Assembly: GCA_964532405.1 (NCBI GenBank)
Contig: CAZHIC010000028.1
Location: forward strand, 1-30,486
From: PALSA-1006 sp964532405
Lineage (GTDB): Bacteria; Pseudomonadota; Gammaproteobacteria; Burkholderiales; Gallionellaceae
Length of the DNA: 30,486 nt
Direction: 5' to 3'
Shown here: positions 1 through 8,182 of the stretch, one piece after another
Layout of the letters: each line of letters starts with the position of its first letter
Numbering within the stretch: position 1 is the first letter of the stretch
Made by a program: the position numbers and the translations under genes
The notes under the pieces: generated by a model
Seen by the model: only the letters and a program-made list of their open reading frames with translations
What the model was told of the DNA's origin: nothing
Database searches by the model: none

Positions 1-819
1 CCGATGAAAGACGGCGTGATCGCCGACTTCACCGTCACCGAGCAGATGCTCAAGCAGTTTATCCGCCGCGTACACAAATCCAGCATCTTCACTCCCAGCC
101 CGCGCATCGTGATCTGCGTGCCGTGCGGCTCTACCCAAGTCGAGCGCCGCGCGATCCGCGAATCGGCGTTCGGCGCCGGCGCGCGCCGCGTGGAGTTGAT
201 CGAAGAACCGATGGCGGCAGCGATTGGCGCCGACTTGCCGGTGGAAGATGCGACCGGCTCGATGGTGGTGGATATCGGCGGGGGTACGACAGAAGTGGGC
301 GTAATCTCGCTGGGTGGTGCGGTGTACTCCGGTTCGGTGCGTGTCGGCGGCGACAAGTTTGACGAAGCCATCATCAACTACATTCGCCGCAACTACGGCA
401 TGCTGATCGGCGAGACGACCGCCGAGCAGATCAAAAAAGAAATCGGCTCCGCCTTCCCCGGCAGCGAAGTGCGTGAGATGGAAGTGAACGGACGTAATTT
501 GGCCGAAGGCGTGCCGCGCAGTTTCACCATCTCCAGCAACGAAATTCTGGAAGCGTTGACCGACCCGCTCAACAGCATCGTTAGCGCGGTGAAGACCGCA
601 CTGGAACAAACGCCGCCGGAACTGGGTGCAGATATCGCCAAAAAAGGCATGGTGCTCACCGGCGGTGGCGCGTTGTTGCGCGACATTGACCGCTTGCTGA
701 TGGAGGAGACGGGATTGCCTGTGGTTATCGCCGACGACCCTCTCACCTGCGTGGTGCGCGGCTCCGGCAAGGCGCTGGAAAGAATGGACAAGTTCAGCAG
801 CATCTTCGCTAGCGATTGA
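1..819 (+). CDS. mreB: Rod shape-determining protein MreB (5' end outside window)
   Basis: This is the C-terminal three quarters of MreB, the bacterial actin homologue that polymerises on the inner membrane and directs lateral-wall synthesis. The reading frame is open from base 1, and the internal Met at base 4 is not the start. The sequence begins in the family's MKDGVIADF stretch. It continues with CVPCGSTQVERRAIRES, the EEPMAAAIGADLPV block, the phosphate-binding DIGGGTTEVGVIS motif and the second nucleotide-binding segment GMVLTGGGALLRDID. The C-terminal end is normal. It heads the cluster mreB-mreC-mreD-mrdA-rodA-rlpA, and mreC starts 15 bases after its stop. Nothing unusual was seen. 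Confidence 0.97.
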   Translation, partial: PMKDGVIADFTVTEQMLKQFIRRVHKSSIFTPSPRIVICVPCGSTQVERRAIRESAFGAGARRVELIEEPMAAAIGADLPVEDATGSMVVDIGGGTTEVGVISLGGAVYSGSVRVGGDKFDEAIINYIRRNYGMLIGETTAEQIKKEIGSAFPGSEVREMEVNGRNLAEGVPRSFTISSNEILEALTDPLNSIVSAVKTALEQTPPELGADIAKKGMVLTGGGALLRDIDRLLMEETGLPVVIADDPLTCVVRGSGKALERMDKFSSIFASD

Positions 820-834
820 TCTCCCGGCCATCCT

Positions 835-1746
835 TTGGACAGCACACGTTCCTTCCGCTTTTTTAATCGCGGCCCAAGCGCGCTCGTGCGCTTGGTGTTC
901 TTCGTTGTTCTTTCCCTGCTGTTGCTGTTCATCGATGCCCGCTTCAAATACCTCGAATCCACGCGCACCGTTGTTTCGGTTCTGATCTATCCTTTCCAGC
1001 GTTTGTCTACCTTGCCCGGCATGGCGTGGCAATCTGTTGCCACTTATTTTGAAACGCAGGGCCACCTGCTTCAGGAAAACTCGCGTCTGCGCGAGCAGCA
1101 CAGCGTGGATACGACGCAGTTGAATTTGCTGCAAGTGCTGCAAGCGGAAAATGCGCAACTGCATAAGCTGCTCGAAGTGCCGCAGCGGGTGAACTATCCG
1201 ATGCAGATGGCTGAGATTGTTTACGTCGAGCGCGACATCTTCAAACGCAAACTGTTCGTGAGCAAGGGTGCTCAGGCCAATGTGCAGCCGGGTCAAGTGG
1301 TGATGGACGATATCGGTATCGTCGGACAAGTCACCCGCGTCTATCCGTGGCTGTCCGAAGTGACGCTGGTGACCGACAAGGATCATGCGGTGCCGGTGCA
1401 GATCCTGCGCAATGGCATACGCGCCGTGGTGTTCGGTTCCGGCGACATCAACGAACTGGCGCTGCGCTACATGCCCGTTAGCTCGGACATCCAGACCGGC
1501 GATGTGCTGGTGACTTCGGGCATCGACGGCACTTATCCGGCGGGCTTGCCCGTCGCCAAGATTGTTAAAATTGAACGCGATCCCGCTTATCCTTTTGCGC
1601 GCATTACCTGCGCGCCGATGGCGGGAGTGGACAGGCAGCGTTATCTGTTGATCGTATCGGGGCAGCCGCAATTGCCGCCGCGACCCGAACCCGAGGCGGC
1701 GGCAGATGAGAAATCCAAAAACATCAACAAACGGAAAATACCATGA
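835..1746 (+). CDS. mreC: Rod shape-determining protein MreC
   Basis: MreC is a bitopic inner-membrane protein whose periplasmic part links MreB filaments to PBP2/RodA. The reading frame begins with a TTG codon (835). An N-terminal basic stretch (FNRGPSALVR) precedes one membrane anchor at about residues 17-34. A coiled-coil region rich in Leu/Gln/Glu follows (about 75-120). Two beta-rich domains come next, with family features such as VSKGAQANVQPGQVVMDDIGIVGQV and VLVTSGIDGTYPAGLPVAKI. The tail (about 275-303) is Pro/Glu/Lys-rich and probably disordered. At 303 residues the length is normal. The stop overlaps the mreD start by four bases, implying translational coupling. The TTG start is inferred from the lack of a better in-frame codon before the membrane anchor. 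Confidence 0.95.
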   Translation: MDSTRSFRFFNRGPSALVRLVFFVVLSLLLLFIDARFKYLESTRTVVSVLIYPFQRLSTLPGMAWQSVATYFETQGHLLQENSRLREQHSVDTTQLNLLQVLQAENAQLHKLLEVPQRVNYPMQMAEIVYVERDIFKRKLFVSKGAQANVQPGQVVMDDIGIVGQVTRVYPWLSEVTLVTDKDHAVPVQILRNGIRAVVFGSGDINELALRYMPVSSDIQTGDVLVTSGIDGTYPAGLPVAKIVKIERDPAYPFARITCAPMAGVDRQRYLLIVSGQPQLPPRPEPEAAADEKSKNINKRKIP

Positions 1747-2261
1747 GCACCGATTTTCCAAAAGATCAGGAATTTCTGCTGCCCGCTAACGGCCTGTTCA
1801 TCGCACTGAGCCTGTTCGGGGCGATCTTGTTGAACTGGTTGCCGTGGAGTGGCTGGGCCTTGGTGTTGAGGCCAGACTTTGTGGCCTTGGTGTTGCTCTA
1901 CTGGTGCACGCATAAACCCCACCGCGTGGGTATCGGCATCGCCTGGATGGTGGGCATCTGCGCCGATGTGGCCGACGCCAGTTTGTTCGGCCAGCATGCC
2001 TTGGCTTATGCGGTGCTGGCATTCGGCGGCATCGTATTGCACCGCCGCATTCAGATGTTCGATCTGCGCCAGCAGACCATGCAGATATTTCCGCTGCTGT
2101 TGATCAGTTACGCAAGCTATGCGGCGGTACATTGGCAGGTGCGCGGCTTCGTGGCATGGGAATATTTCCTCGGTTGCGTGGTGTCCGCCGCACTGTGGAT
2201 ACCGATGACCATACTGCTGCAAACTTTGCGCCGCCCTTGGTCTAATCCGAACGAACTATGA
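1743..2261 (+). CDS. mreD: Rod shape-determining protein MreD
   Basis: MreD is a small polytopic inner-membrane protein of the elongasome. The 172-residue product is strongly hydrophobic with about five predicted membrane segments. The first (FIALSLFGAILLNWLPW) is followed by the conserved RPDFVALVLLYWC stretch and by GIAWMVGICADVADASLFGQHALAYAV, which matches the family's conserved G..D...G..LG..AL pattern. The gene overlaps mreC at its start and mrdA at its end, each by an ATGA tetranucleotide. This is the classic mreCD-mrdA coupling. Confidence 0.94.
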   Translation: MSTDFPKDQEFLLPANGLFIALSLFGAILLNWLPWSGWALVLRPDFVALVLLYWCTHKPHRVGIGIAWMVGICADVADASLFGQHALAYAVLAFGGIVLHRRIQMFDLRQQTMQIFPLLLISYASYAAVHWQVRGFVAWEYFLGCVVSAALWIPMTILLQTLRRPWSNPNEL

Positions 2262-4156
2262 AACGCCATGTCGAGCTGAAGAATCATCAGCGCGAAATCT
2301 ATTATTTCCGTTTTCGCCTGATACTCAGTCTCAGTTTCGTGCTGATCATGTTGTTGATCCTGCTGGCGCGTTTTATTTATTTGCAGGTCATTAAGCACGA
2401 TTATTTCCAGACTTTGGCGGAAAGTAACCGCATCGCTGTGGTTCCCGTGGTTCCCAACCGCGGGCTGATTCTGGATAGAAACGGTGTCGTTCTGGCGCGT
2501 AATTATTCCGGCTACACCTTGGAGATCGCTTCGCGCAAAGTGGCCGATCTGGAAGCGACCATCAATGAATTGTCCACGCTGGTGGATATCCAACCCAAAG
2601 ACCGCAAACGTTTTAAGAAGTTGCTGGCCGAGAGCCGCAACTTCGATACCTTGCCGATACGCAACCGTTTGAGCGATGAGGAGGTGGCGCGTTTCGCGGC
2701 GCAACGTTACCGTTTCCCCGGTGTGGAGATCAAAGCGCGCCTGTTCCGCGAATATCCTTACGGTCAGGGGACGTCGCATTTGATCGGCTATATCGGTCGC
2801 ATCAACGAGAAAGATGTCGACCAACTGGAGCAGGAAGACACCGCGTCAAACTATCTGGGCTCGGACTACATCGGCAAGACCGGTCTTGAGCAGAGTTACG
2901 AAAAAGAGCTGCACGGCACCACCGGTTTCGACCAGGTCGAAGTGGATGCCGGGGGACGCGCCGTGCGTGCTTTGTCGCGCATCGCGCCGAAGTCCGGCAA
3001 TACGCTGGTGTTGACTCTGGATGCAAAATTGCAGGAAGTGGCAGAGCAGGCTTTCGGGAATTATCGCGGTGCTCTGGTGGCGATTGATCCGAGCAATGGC
3101 GATATCCTCGCCTTCGTCAGCAAACCGGGTTACGACCCCAATCTGTTCATCGACGGCATCGATACCGAAAACTGGGAGGCGCTCAATAATTCGCCCGATG
3201 TGCCGCTTAACAATCGTGCGCTGCGCGGCCAATATCCGCCGGGTTCGACCATCAAGCCTTTCATGGCATTGGCGGGGCTGCACTATCAGGAACGTACCCC
3301 CGACTACACCATCAGCGACCCCGGTTACTATACTTTACCCGGCAACCGGCACCAGTATCGCGACTGGAAACAAGGCGGGCATGGTCGCGTGGATATGTTC
3401 AAGTCCATCGTTATTTCCTGCGATACCTATTACTACGGTTTGGCAACCGAATTGGGCATAGACAGAATCCACGAATATTTATCCGAGTTCGGTTTCGGCA
3501 AAAAGACCGGCGTGGATATGGAGGGCGAAGTTTCCGGTTTGATTCCTTCGCAGCAATGGAAAATGAGGCGCTACCAGCAACCTTGGTATGCGGGCGACAC
3601 CGTGTCGGTAGGTATCGGACAGGGCTACAATCTAGTCACACCGTTACAGTTGGCTTCGGCTACGGCGACGCTGGCAAACGACGGAGTCGCCTATAAACCG
3701 CACTTTGTGAAACAGGTGCAGCGTCCGGGTGCTACTACGCCCGATGTTGCACCGCAGTCCGTTTTTGACCTGCACATCAAGCCGGAAAATATCGACTTGG
3801 TAAAACGTGCCATGGAAGCTGTTACCCAGCCCGGCGGAACGGCCGCCGGCGCGAGCACCGGAGCACCCTACCGCATGGCCGGCAAGACCGGAACAGCGCA
3901 GGTGATCGGCATGAAGCAGGGCGAGAAATACGACGCCAGCAAAATCTCCGAATACAATCGTGACCATGCTTGGTTTATCGCATTTGCTCCTGCCGACAAG
4001 CCGCGCATCGCATTGGCGGTTTTGGTGGAAAACGGCGGGCACGGCGGTTCCACTGCCGCGCCGATCGCGCGCAAGGTGCTGGATTATTATCTGCTCGGCA
4101 TCATTCCCAAACCACTGGAGACTGCGCTAGAGAAAGAAGGGGTCGAAAATGATTGA
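2258..4156 (+). CDS. mrdA: Penicillin-binding protein 2, elongasome transpeptidase
   Basis: PBP2 is the class B transpeptidase that cross-links peptidoglycan during cell elongation together with RodA. The 632-residue product has one N-terminal membrane anchor (about residues 25-45), a pedestal/dimerisation region and a C-terminal penicillin-binding domain. The active-site motif STIK (in YPPGSTIKPF), the second motif SCD (VISCDTYYYG) and the third motif KTG (MAGKTGTAQV) are all present. The length is typical (about 600-640). It overlaps mreD by four bases, and rodA begins within about 20 bases of its stop. Confidence 0.96.
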   Translation: MKRHVELKNHQREIYYFRFRLILSLSFVLIMLLILLARFIYLQVIKHDYFQTLAESNRIAVVPVVPNRGLILDRNGVVLARNYSGYTLEIASRKVADLEATINELSTLVDIQPKDRKRFKKLLAESRNFDTLPIRNRLSDEEVARFAAQRYRFPGVEIKARLFREYPYGQGTSHLIGYIGRINEKDVDQLEQEDTASNYLGSDYIGKTGLEQSYEKELHGTTGFDQVEVDAGGRAVRALSRIAPKSGNTLVLTLDAKLQEVAEQAFGNYRGALVAIDPSNGDILAFVSKPGYDPNLFIDGIDTENWEALNNSPDVPLNNRALRGQYPPGSTIKPFMALAGLHYQERTPDYTISDPGYYTLPGNRHQYRDWKQGGHGRVDMFKSIVISCDTYYYGLATELGIDRIHEYLSEFGFGKKTGVDMEGEVSGLIPSQQWKMRRYQQPWYAGDTVSVGIGQGYNLVTPLQLASATATLANDGVAYKPHFVKQVQRPGATTPDVAPQSVFDLHIKPENIDLVKRAMEAVTQPGGTAAGASTGAPYRMAGKTGTAQVIGMKQGEKYDASKISEYNRDHAWFIAFAPADKPRIALAVLVENGGHGGSTAAPIARKVLDYYLLGIIPKPLETALEKEGVEND

Positions 4157-4174
4157 TCGTTTGCGAGCGTGCGT

Positions 4175-5275
4175 ATGATGACCAAAAGAGAGTTGCAGCG
4201 CCGTTTCATGGCGCATCTCGACCCGATATTGTTGCTGTCGATCAGTCTGTTGATGCTGGTGAGTCTGGTGTTGTTATACAGCGCCAGCGATGGCAATTGG
4301 ATGCGCGTCCTCGGGCAGTTCGTCAACATCCTCGTGGCGTTTGCCGCGATGTGGATCGTGGCCAATATGCCGCTGCATTATCTGATGCGCAGCGCAGTCC
4401 CGATCTACCTACTGGGCATGGTGTTGCTGGTTTGTGTGGCGCTGTTCGGAGATGTCAGCCACGGCGCGCGGCGCTGGTTGAACATCGGCGTCGCCACCAT
4501 CCAGCCTTCCGAGCTGATGAAAATCGCCGTGCCGTTGATGATGGCTTGGTATTTTGAAAAGCATGAAGCTACCCTCACCCTGAAGAACTATTTCGTCGCC
4601 GCGTTGCTGCTGCTGCTGCCGGTGGCGCTGATCGCGCGCCAGCCCGATCTGGGCACGTCCGTGCTGATCGGCGCGAGCGGGTTTTACGTTTTATTTCTGG
4701 CGGGATTGAGCTGGCGAATCATGCTGGGCATGGTGGTCATCGCCGCAGCCAGCGCACCTTTCATGTGGTCGATGCTGCACGATTACCAGCGCCACCGTAT
4801 CCTCATGCTGCTTGATCCTTCGCAAGACGCGTTGGGCAAGGGTTATCACACCATTCAGGGCATGATCGCGGTCGGCTCGGGCGGCCTGTTGGGTAAAGGC
4901 TATCTGAACGGTACGCAAACCCATTTGGACTTTTTGCCGGAACGCACTACCGATTTTATTTTCGCCGTCTGGTCCGAAGAGTTCGGTTTTCTCGGCAACC
5001 TCATTCTGCTGGGCTTGTATATCTTTGTGATCGGTCGCGGTTTTGTCATCACCGCGAACGCCTCGACTTATTTCACGCGGCTCATGGCGGGCAGCATCAC
5101 GCTGACCTTCTTCACCTACGCTTTCGTCAACATGGGCATGGTCAGCGGCATTTTGCCCGTGGTCGGCGTGCCGTTGCCGCTGGTGAGTTATGGCGGCACA
5201 TCCATGCTCACCTTGCTGCTCGGATTTGGTATGCTAATGAGTATTCACTCTCACAAGCAATTGGTTAAAACTTAA
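4175..5275 (+). CDS. rodA: Peptidoglycan glycosyltransferase RodA
   Basis: RodA is the SEDS-family glycan polymerase partnered with PBP2. It is a polytopic protein with about ten membrane helices. Family hallmarks include HGARRWLNIGVATIQPSELMKIAVPLM, the ARQPDLGTSVLI loop that holds the conserved Asp, and the C-terminal GILPVVGVPLPLVSYGGTSMLTLLLGFGMLM. Start choice is uncertain: GTG at 4169, ATG at 4175 and ATG at 4178 are in frame, with no strong ribosome-binding site. I use 4175. Length is about 366 residues, normal for the family. rlpA follows closely. Confidence 0.95.
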   Translation: MMTKRELQRRFMAHLDPILLLSISLLMLVSLVLLYSASDGNWMRVLGQFVNILVAFAAMWIVANMPLHYLMRSAVPIYLLGMVLLVCVALFGDVSHGARRWLNIGVATIQPSELMKIAVPLMMAWYFEKHEATLTLKNYFVAALLLLLPVALIARQPDLGTSVLIGASGFYVLFLAGLSWRIMLGMVVIAAASAPFMWSMLHDYQRHRILMLLDPSQDALGKGYHTIQGMIAVGSGGLLGKGYLNGTQTHLDFLPERTTDFIFAVWSEEFGFLGNLILLGLYIFVIGRGFVITANASTYFTRLMAGSITLTFFTYAFVNMGMVSGILPVVGVPLPLVSYGGTSMLTLLLGFGMLMSIHSHKQLVKT

Positions 5276-5286
5276 GGAGCTCAACG

Positions 5287-6291
5287 ATGAACAAGCAGAT
5301 CGCTTTATTGGCCCTCGCAACCTTCACCTTGGTCGCGTGTGCCACCTCACCCGCTGACAAGGGTGCAAAGTCGGCTGCTCCTGTTGTGGATTTGGCTTCG
5401 GGGCCGAGCAGCAATGCGCCCCAGACAGTGCCTGGTCCGACAGTTGCAGCGACAAGCGCACCCGAGCAAACAGGCGGCGGAGGGTATCTGGCAGGCGATG
5501 GCCCCGGTGCTGAGGCACCGGTCAATCTGGACGACACTCCCGATGCAATACCCAAGGCAGAGCCGCTGCACCGCTATGCCAACCGCGAGTACACCGCACT
5601 GGGCAAGACCTACAAGCCGCTCGATGCTCCCGGCAATTACAAAGAGGTCGGCATCGCTTCCTGGTACGGCAAAAAATTTCACGGCCAGCGCACTTCCATC
5701 GGCGAGATATACGACATGTACGGCATGACAGCAGCCCACCCCACGCTGCCCATTCCGAGCTATGCGCGCGTCACTAATGTCGCGAGCAAAAAATCGGTGA
5801 TCGTGCGCGTGAATGACCGCGGCCCGTTCCTGCATGACCGCATCATCGACCTTTCCTACACCGCCGCGCATAAGCTAGGCATCATCAATAACGGTAGTGC
5901 CGAAGTCGAAGTGGAAAGTATCGCGGTAGACGGTTCTGCGCCACTCATGATTTCAGCGGTGCTTACGACGCCAGTTAAGACGGAGCCATTGCCTGCGGAG
6001 CCCACTCCTCCGGTCGTGTTGGTGGCGGAAGCGCCTGTCCCTCCAGCTCCCGCTGCTGCGGGCAAGATATATCTGCAACTCGGCGCGTTCAAATCGCCGC
6101 AGGGCGCGGAAAGCTTCCTAGCCAAGATGCGTTCGAAGTTGGGCACAGAAGATAAATCGCTTACCTTGTTTGAAAAAGACGGCTTGGCGCGGGTACATCT
6201 GGGACCCTTCGCCACGCAGGATGCCGCACATGCCGCAGCCGCAAAGTTGAAAACACGTTTGGGATTTAAACCTTACGTCAGCGTGCGCTGA
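5287..6291 (+). CDS. rlpA: RlpA-like septal ring lytic transglycosylase lipoprotein
   Basis: RlpA is an outer-membrane lipoprotein that cleaves denuded glycan strands. A lipoprotein signal peptide with lipobox LVAC (Cys18) starts the 334-residue product. A low-complexity Pro/Ala/Ser linker follows. The double-psi beta-barrel domain spans about 122-200 and contains GIASWYGKKFHG, the TAAHPTLPIPSYARVTN block and the VNDRGPF segment with the expected acidic residue. After a second Pro/Ala-rich linker, a C-terminal SPOR domain (about 256-334, KIYLQLGAFKSPQGAESFLAKMR) should bind denuded glycan. AAGGAG lies at good spacing before the ATG. It is the last recognisable gene of the mre operon. Confidence 0.95.
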   Translation: MNKQIALLALATFTLVACATSPADKGAKSAAPVVDLASGPSSNAPQTVPGPTVAATSAPEQTGGGGYLAGDGPGAEAPVNLDDTPDAIPKAEPLHRYANREYTALGKTYKPLDAPGNYKEVGIASWYGKKFHGQRTSIGEIYDMYGMTAAHPTLPIPSYARVTNVASKKSVIVRVNDRGPFLHDRIIDLSYTAAHKLGIINNGSAEVEVESIAVDGSAPLMISAVLTTPVKTEPLPAEPTPPVVLVAEAPVPPAPAAAGKIYLQLGAFKSPQGAESFLAKMRSKLGTEDKSLTLFEKDGLARVHLGPFATQDAAHAAAAKLKTRLGFKPYVSVR

Positions 6292-6322
6292 TAGCGCCTG
6301 ATCTTGAAAAAGAATTCATAAA

Positions 6323-6721
6323 ATGAAAAAACGAAACCTGCTGCGCGTCCCCGTCACCGCCGGATTAAAAGACATTTACGCGATGGACATGCATGCCGCC
6401 TATCAAGCCGCGTGTCTCGGCCAATTCAACGTCAACGCCTTCGGCAGGTTGGCCGCCGCCATTTCGGTCGTGCGTACCGCGCTGGTGCGGCACGAAACCA
6501 AAATTCAAAATGCGGTCGAATTGCTGGATGCCACTATTGCCGTGTTGCAGCAGGTGCGCGCAAAAGGCGATGAGATTGACGTTTGGGAAATCCTTGAAGC
6601 GGACCGTCCGGTCATCCTCACGGGAATCGAAGTTGCCGAACAGTGTATCGGCACGCTGGATGTCGCATTGCTGGCGGAGACGGCAGATCAGTTGCTGCAG
6701 GAAGTGACCTTGCCCCTGTAA
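6323..6721 (+). CDS. Hypothetical protein, 3' end supplied by an IS terminal repeat
   Basis: The 132-residue product is not recognised. It is mostly helical in appearance, with no signal peptide or membrane segment and no clear motif. It lies 31 bases after rlpA on the same strand and could be co-transcribed, although the Shine-Dalgarno is poor. The last codons (TLPL and the stop) fall inside the left terminal inverted repeat of the IS3-type remnant that begins at 6705. The natural C-terminus has therefore probably been replaced. The original protein may have been longer, so this may be a truncated gene. Confidence 0.6.
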   Translation: MKKRNLLRVPVTAGLKDIYAMDMHAAYQAACLGQFNVNAFGRLAAAISVVRTALVRHETKIQNAVELLDATIAVLQQVRAKGDEIDVWEILEADRPVILTGIEVAEQCIGTLDVALLAETADQLLQEVTLPL

Positions 6722-7091
6722 TCCGTATTTCTTAACGCGCTCATTATGCGGTTTTCTTCAACTGTGCCGCAAGCCAGTTTTTCTCGAACTGCATCGGACT
6801 GAGGTAATCCAATACCGAGTGAGGTCTTCTGTGGTTGCAGTAGGTCAGCCTGTCACTTCATCCCTCGCCTGACGCCGTGTTTCAAACCGCAGGCCGTACT
6901 CGCCTTTGCGGGCAGCCTGTACAGCCTTGATGTGAAGCAGCAGGGCGGCATTCTTAAGGCGCTTGCTTGGCGGCTCTGTCTGAGCGGAATGTTTGCGCCG
7001 CTGACGTTCAAAGTAGCCGCTGTCATTTTTACGTCTCCTTAACTTGAGTTTAATTCCCAGTTAAGAAATACGTTTTTCGGGGGCAAGGTCA
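6705..7091 (-). mobile_element. Internally deleted IS3-family element with terminal inverted repeats
   Basis: Both ends carry TGACCTTGCCCC, then 7 variable bases, then CGTATTTCTTAAC, in inverted orientation (6705-6736 and 7060-7091). Between them on the minus strand are two pieces of an IS3-type orfB transposase. The first is an N-terminal piece reading SGYFERQRRKHSAQTEPP..LLHIKAVQAARKGEYG (from about 7030 down). It is joined directly to a C-terminal piece, LRFETRRQARDEV, followed after another small lesion by YCNHRRPHSVLDYLSPMQFE (to about 6740). The central catalytic DDE region is absent, so the element can only move in trans, if at all. No clear target duplication is visible at the outer edges. 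Confidence 0.85.
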
Positions 7092-7173
7092 GGTCAATAT
7101 ACAAATGGGCCAGATAATCCGCTCTGGCTTCCATCTTGCTTGTTATCATGGCAGCAATTACCACGAGGAGTTG

Positions 7174-7941
7174 ATGATGCGTATTTCATTGCGCGGCTAT
7201 GTTGCCGCTGTCGTGATGTTGTTTGGTCTAATGTGCTTGTCCGCACAGGCCGGGGAGGCGCGTGTGGCGGTGGCCTCAAATTTTGCCGCACCGATGGAGC
7301 GTATTGCTGTGTTGTTCCAGCAGGAAAGCGGGCACACGCTAAAAGTCAGTCTCGGTTCCAGCGGAAGTTTTTATACGCAGATCAAGGGCGGCGCGCCGTT
7401 CGATGTGTTCCTTTCGGCGGATGATGCGATCCCGAAACGTTTGGTGCAGGAAAAGTTGGCGCTTGAGGGTTCGCGCTTCGTCTATGCCTTGGGCAAGCTG
7501 GTGTTGTGGAGTGCGCAACCCGATCTGGTGGACGCTAAAGGCGCGGTGCTGAATAAAGGTAACTTCAATAAGCTGGCTATTGCGAACCCGCTGTTGGCGC
7601 CCTATGGAATGGCAGCGAAGGAGACATTAGAGAAGCTGGTAATGTGGAATGCGATGCAGGGGAAGCTGGTGAAGGGAGAGAACATCACGCAGACCTACCA
7701 ATTTGTTGCGACCGAGAATGCCGAATTGGGTTTTATCGCGCTGTCGCAAATCACCAAAGAGGGCAAGGTGACAGAGGGTTCGTGGTGGTTGGTGCCGTCG
7801 CAGATGTACAAGCCGATCAAGCAGAGCGCGGTGCAGTTGTCCGGCGCGAAAGACAAGGTTGCGGCACAAGCTTTTCTTGCTTTTTTGAAAAGTGAAAAGG
7901 CGGTGGCAATCATTCGCGGTTTTGGATACGAGTTGCCTTGA
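7174..7941 (+). CDS. modA: Molybdate ABC transporter, periplasmic binding protein ModA
   Basis: ModA captures molybdate or tungstate in the periplasm and delivers it to ModBC. An N-terminal signal peptide (SLRGYVAAVVMLFGLMCLSAQAGEA) is followed by the family opening VAVASNFAAPMERIAVLFQQESGH. Next come the SLGSSGSFYTQIKGGAPFDVFLSADD oxyanion-site block and the later segments LAIANPLLAPYGMAAKE and AELGFIALSQI. GAGGAG lies just before two adjacent ATG codons. Position 7174 is used, and 7177 has better spacing to the Shine-Dalgarno. The mature length (about 230) is normal. The IS3 remnant ends only 82 bases upstream, so the promoter may lie in or beside it. Confidence 0.95.
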   Translation: MMRISLRGYVAAVVMLFGLMCLSAQAGEARVAVASNFAAPMERIAVLFQQESGHTLKVSLGSSGSFYTQIKGGAPFDVFLSADDAIPKRLVQEKLALEGSRFVYALGKLVLWSAQPDLVDAKGAVLNKGNFNKLAIANPLLAPYGMAAKETLEKLVMWNAMQGKLVKGENITQTYQFVATENAELGFIALSQITKEGKVTEGSWWLVPSQMYKPIKQSAVQLSGAKDKVAAQAFLAFLKSEKAVAIIRGFGYELP

Positions 7942-8003
7942 TGTGTTTTCACGCTGAATAAAAATTGAAATCTGTGTGTGTATTTGAAATTCACCCCCAC
8001 CCT

Positions 8004-8062
8004 AGCCCTCCCCCTGAGAGGGGGAGGGAACATTGTCCCCTCCCCCTCTCAGGGGGAGGGCT
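8004..8062. repeat. Large perfect inverted repeat between modA and modB
   Basis: Two 25-base arms (8004-8028 and 8038-8062) are perfect reverse complements around a 9-base spacer. The sequence is C/G-rich runs of the CCCTCCCCCTGAGAGGGGG type. Each arm is itself nearly self-complementary, so several alternative hairpins are possible. A second C/G-rich palindromic patch follows (about 8107-8136, CGCCCCCTTTGGGGG then GGGGCATACGCCCC). Such elements are common dispersed intergenic repeats in proteobacteria. In RNA it would form a strong stem within the mod transcript and could attenuate or stabilise it. Confidence 0.85.
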
Positions 8063-8182
8063 GCACCCGCAAGGGGTAGGCCGTGGTTGCCTCGAAGAGG
8101 TTCTCGCCCCCTTTGGGGGTACGGGGCATACGCCCCAACAACACACGCTCGGATGGGGGTTGAAACTTGGAGTAAGAACGTT

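Noticed and set aside
1641..2222. Long minus-strand frame opposite mreC/mreD
   Set aside because: It is antisense to two well-supported genes, the product is low-complexity His/Gln-rich, and no family resemblance or own ribosome-binding site is seen.
8033..8182. Extended N-terminus of ModB through the repeat
   Set aside because: The encoded residues are PPPLRGRAAPARGRP-type repeat translation, not a ModB N-terminus.
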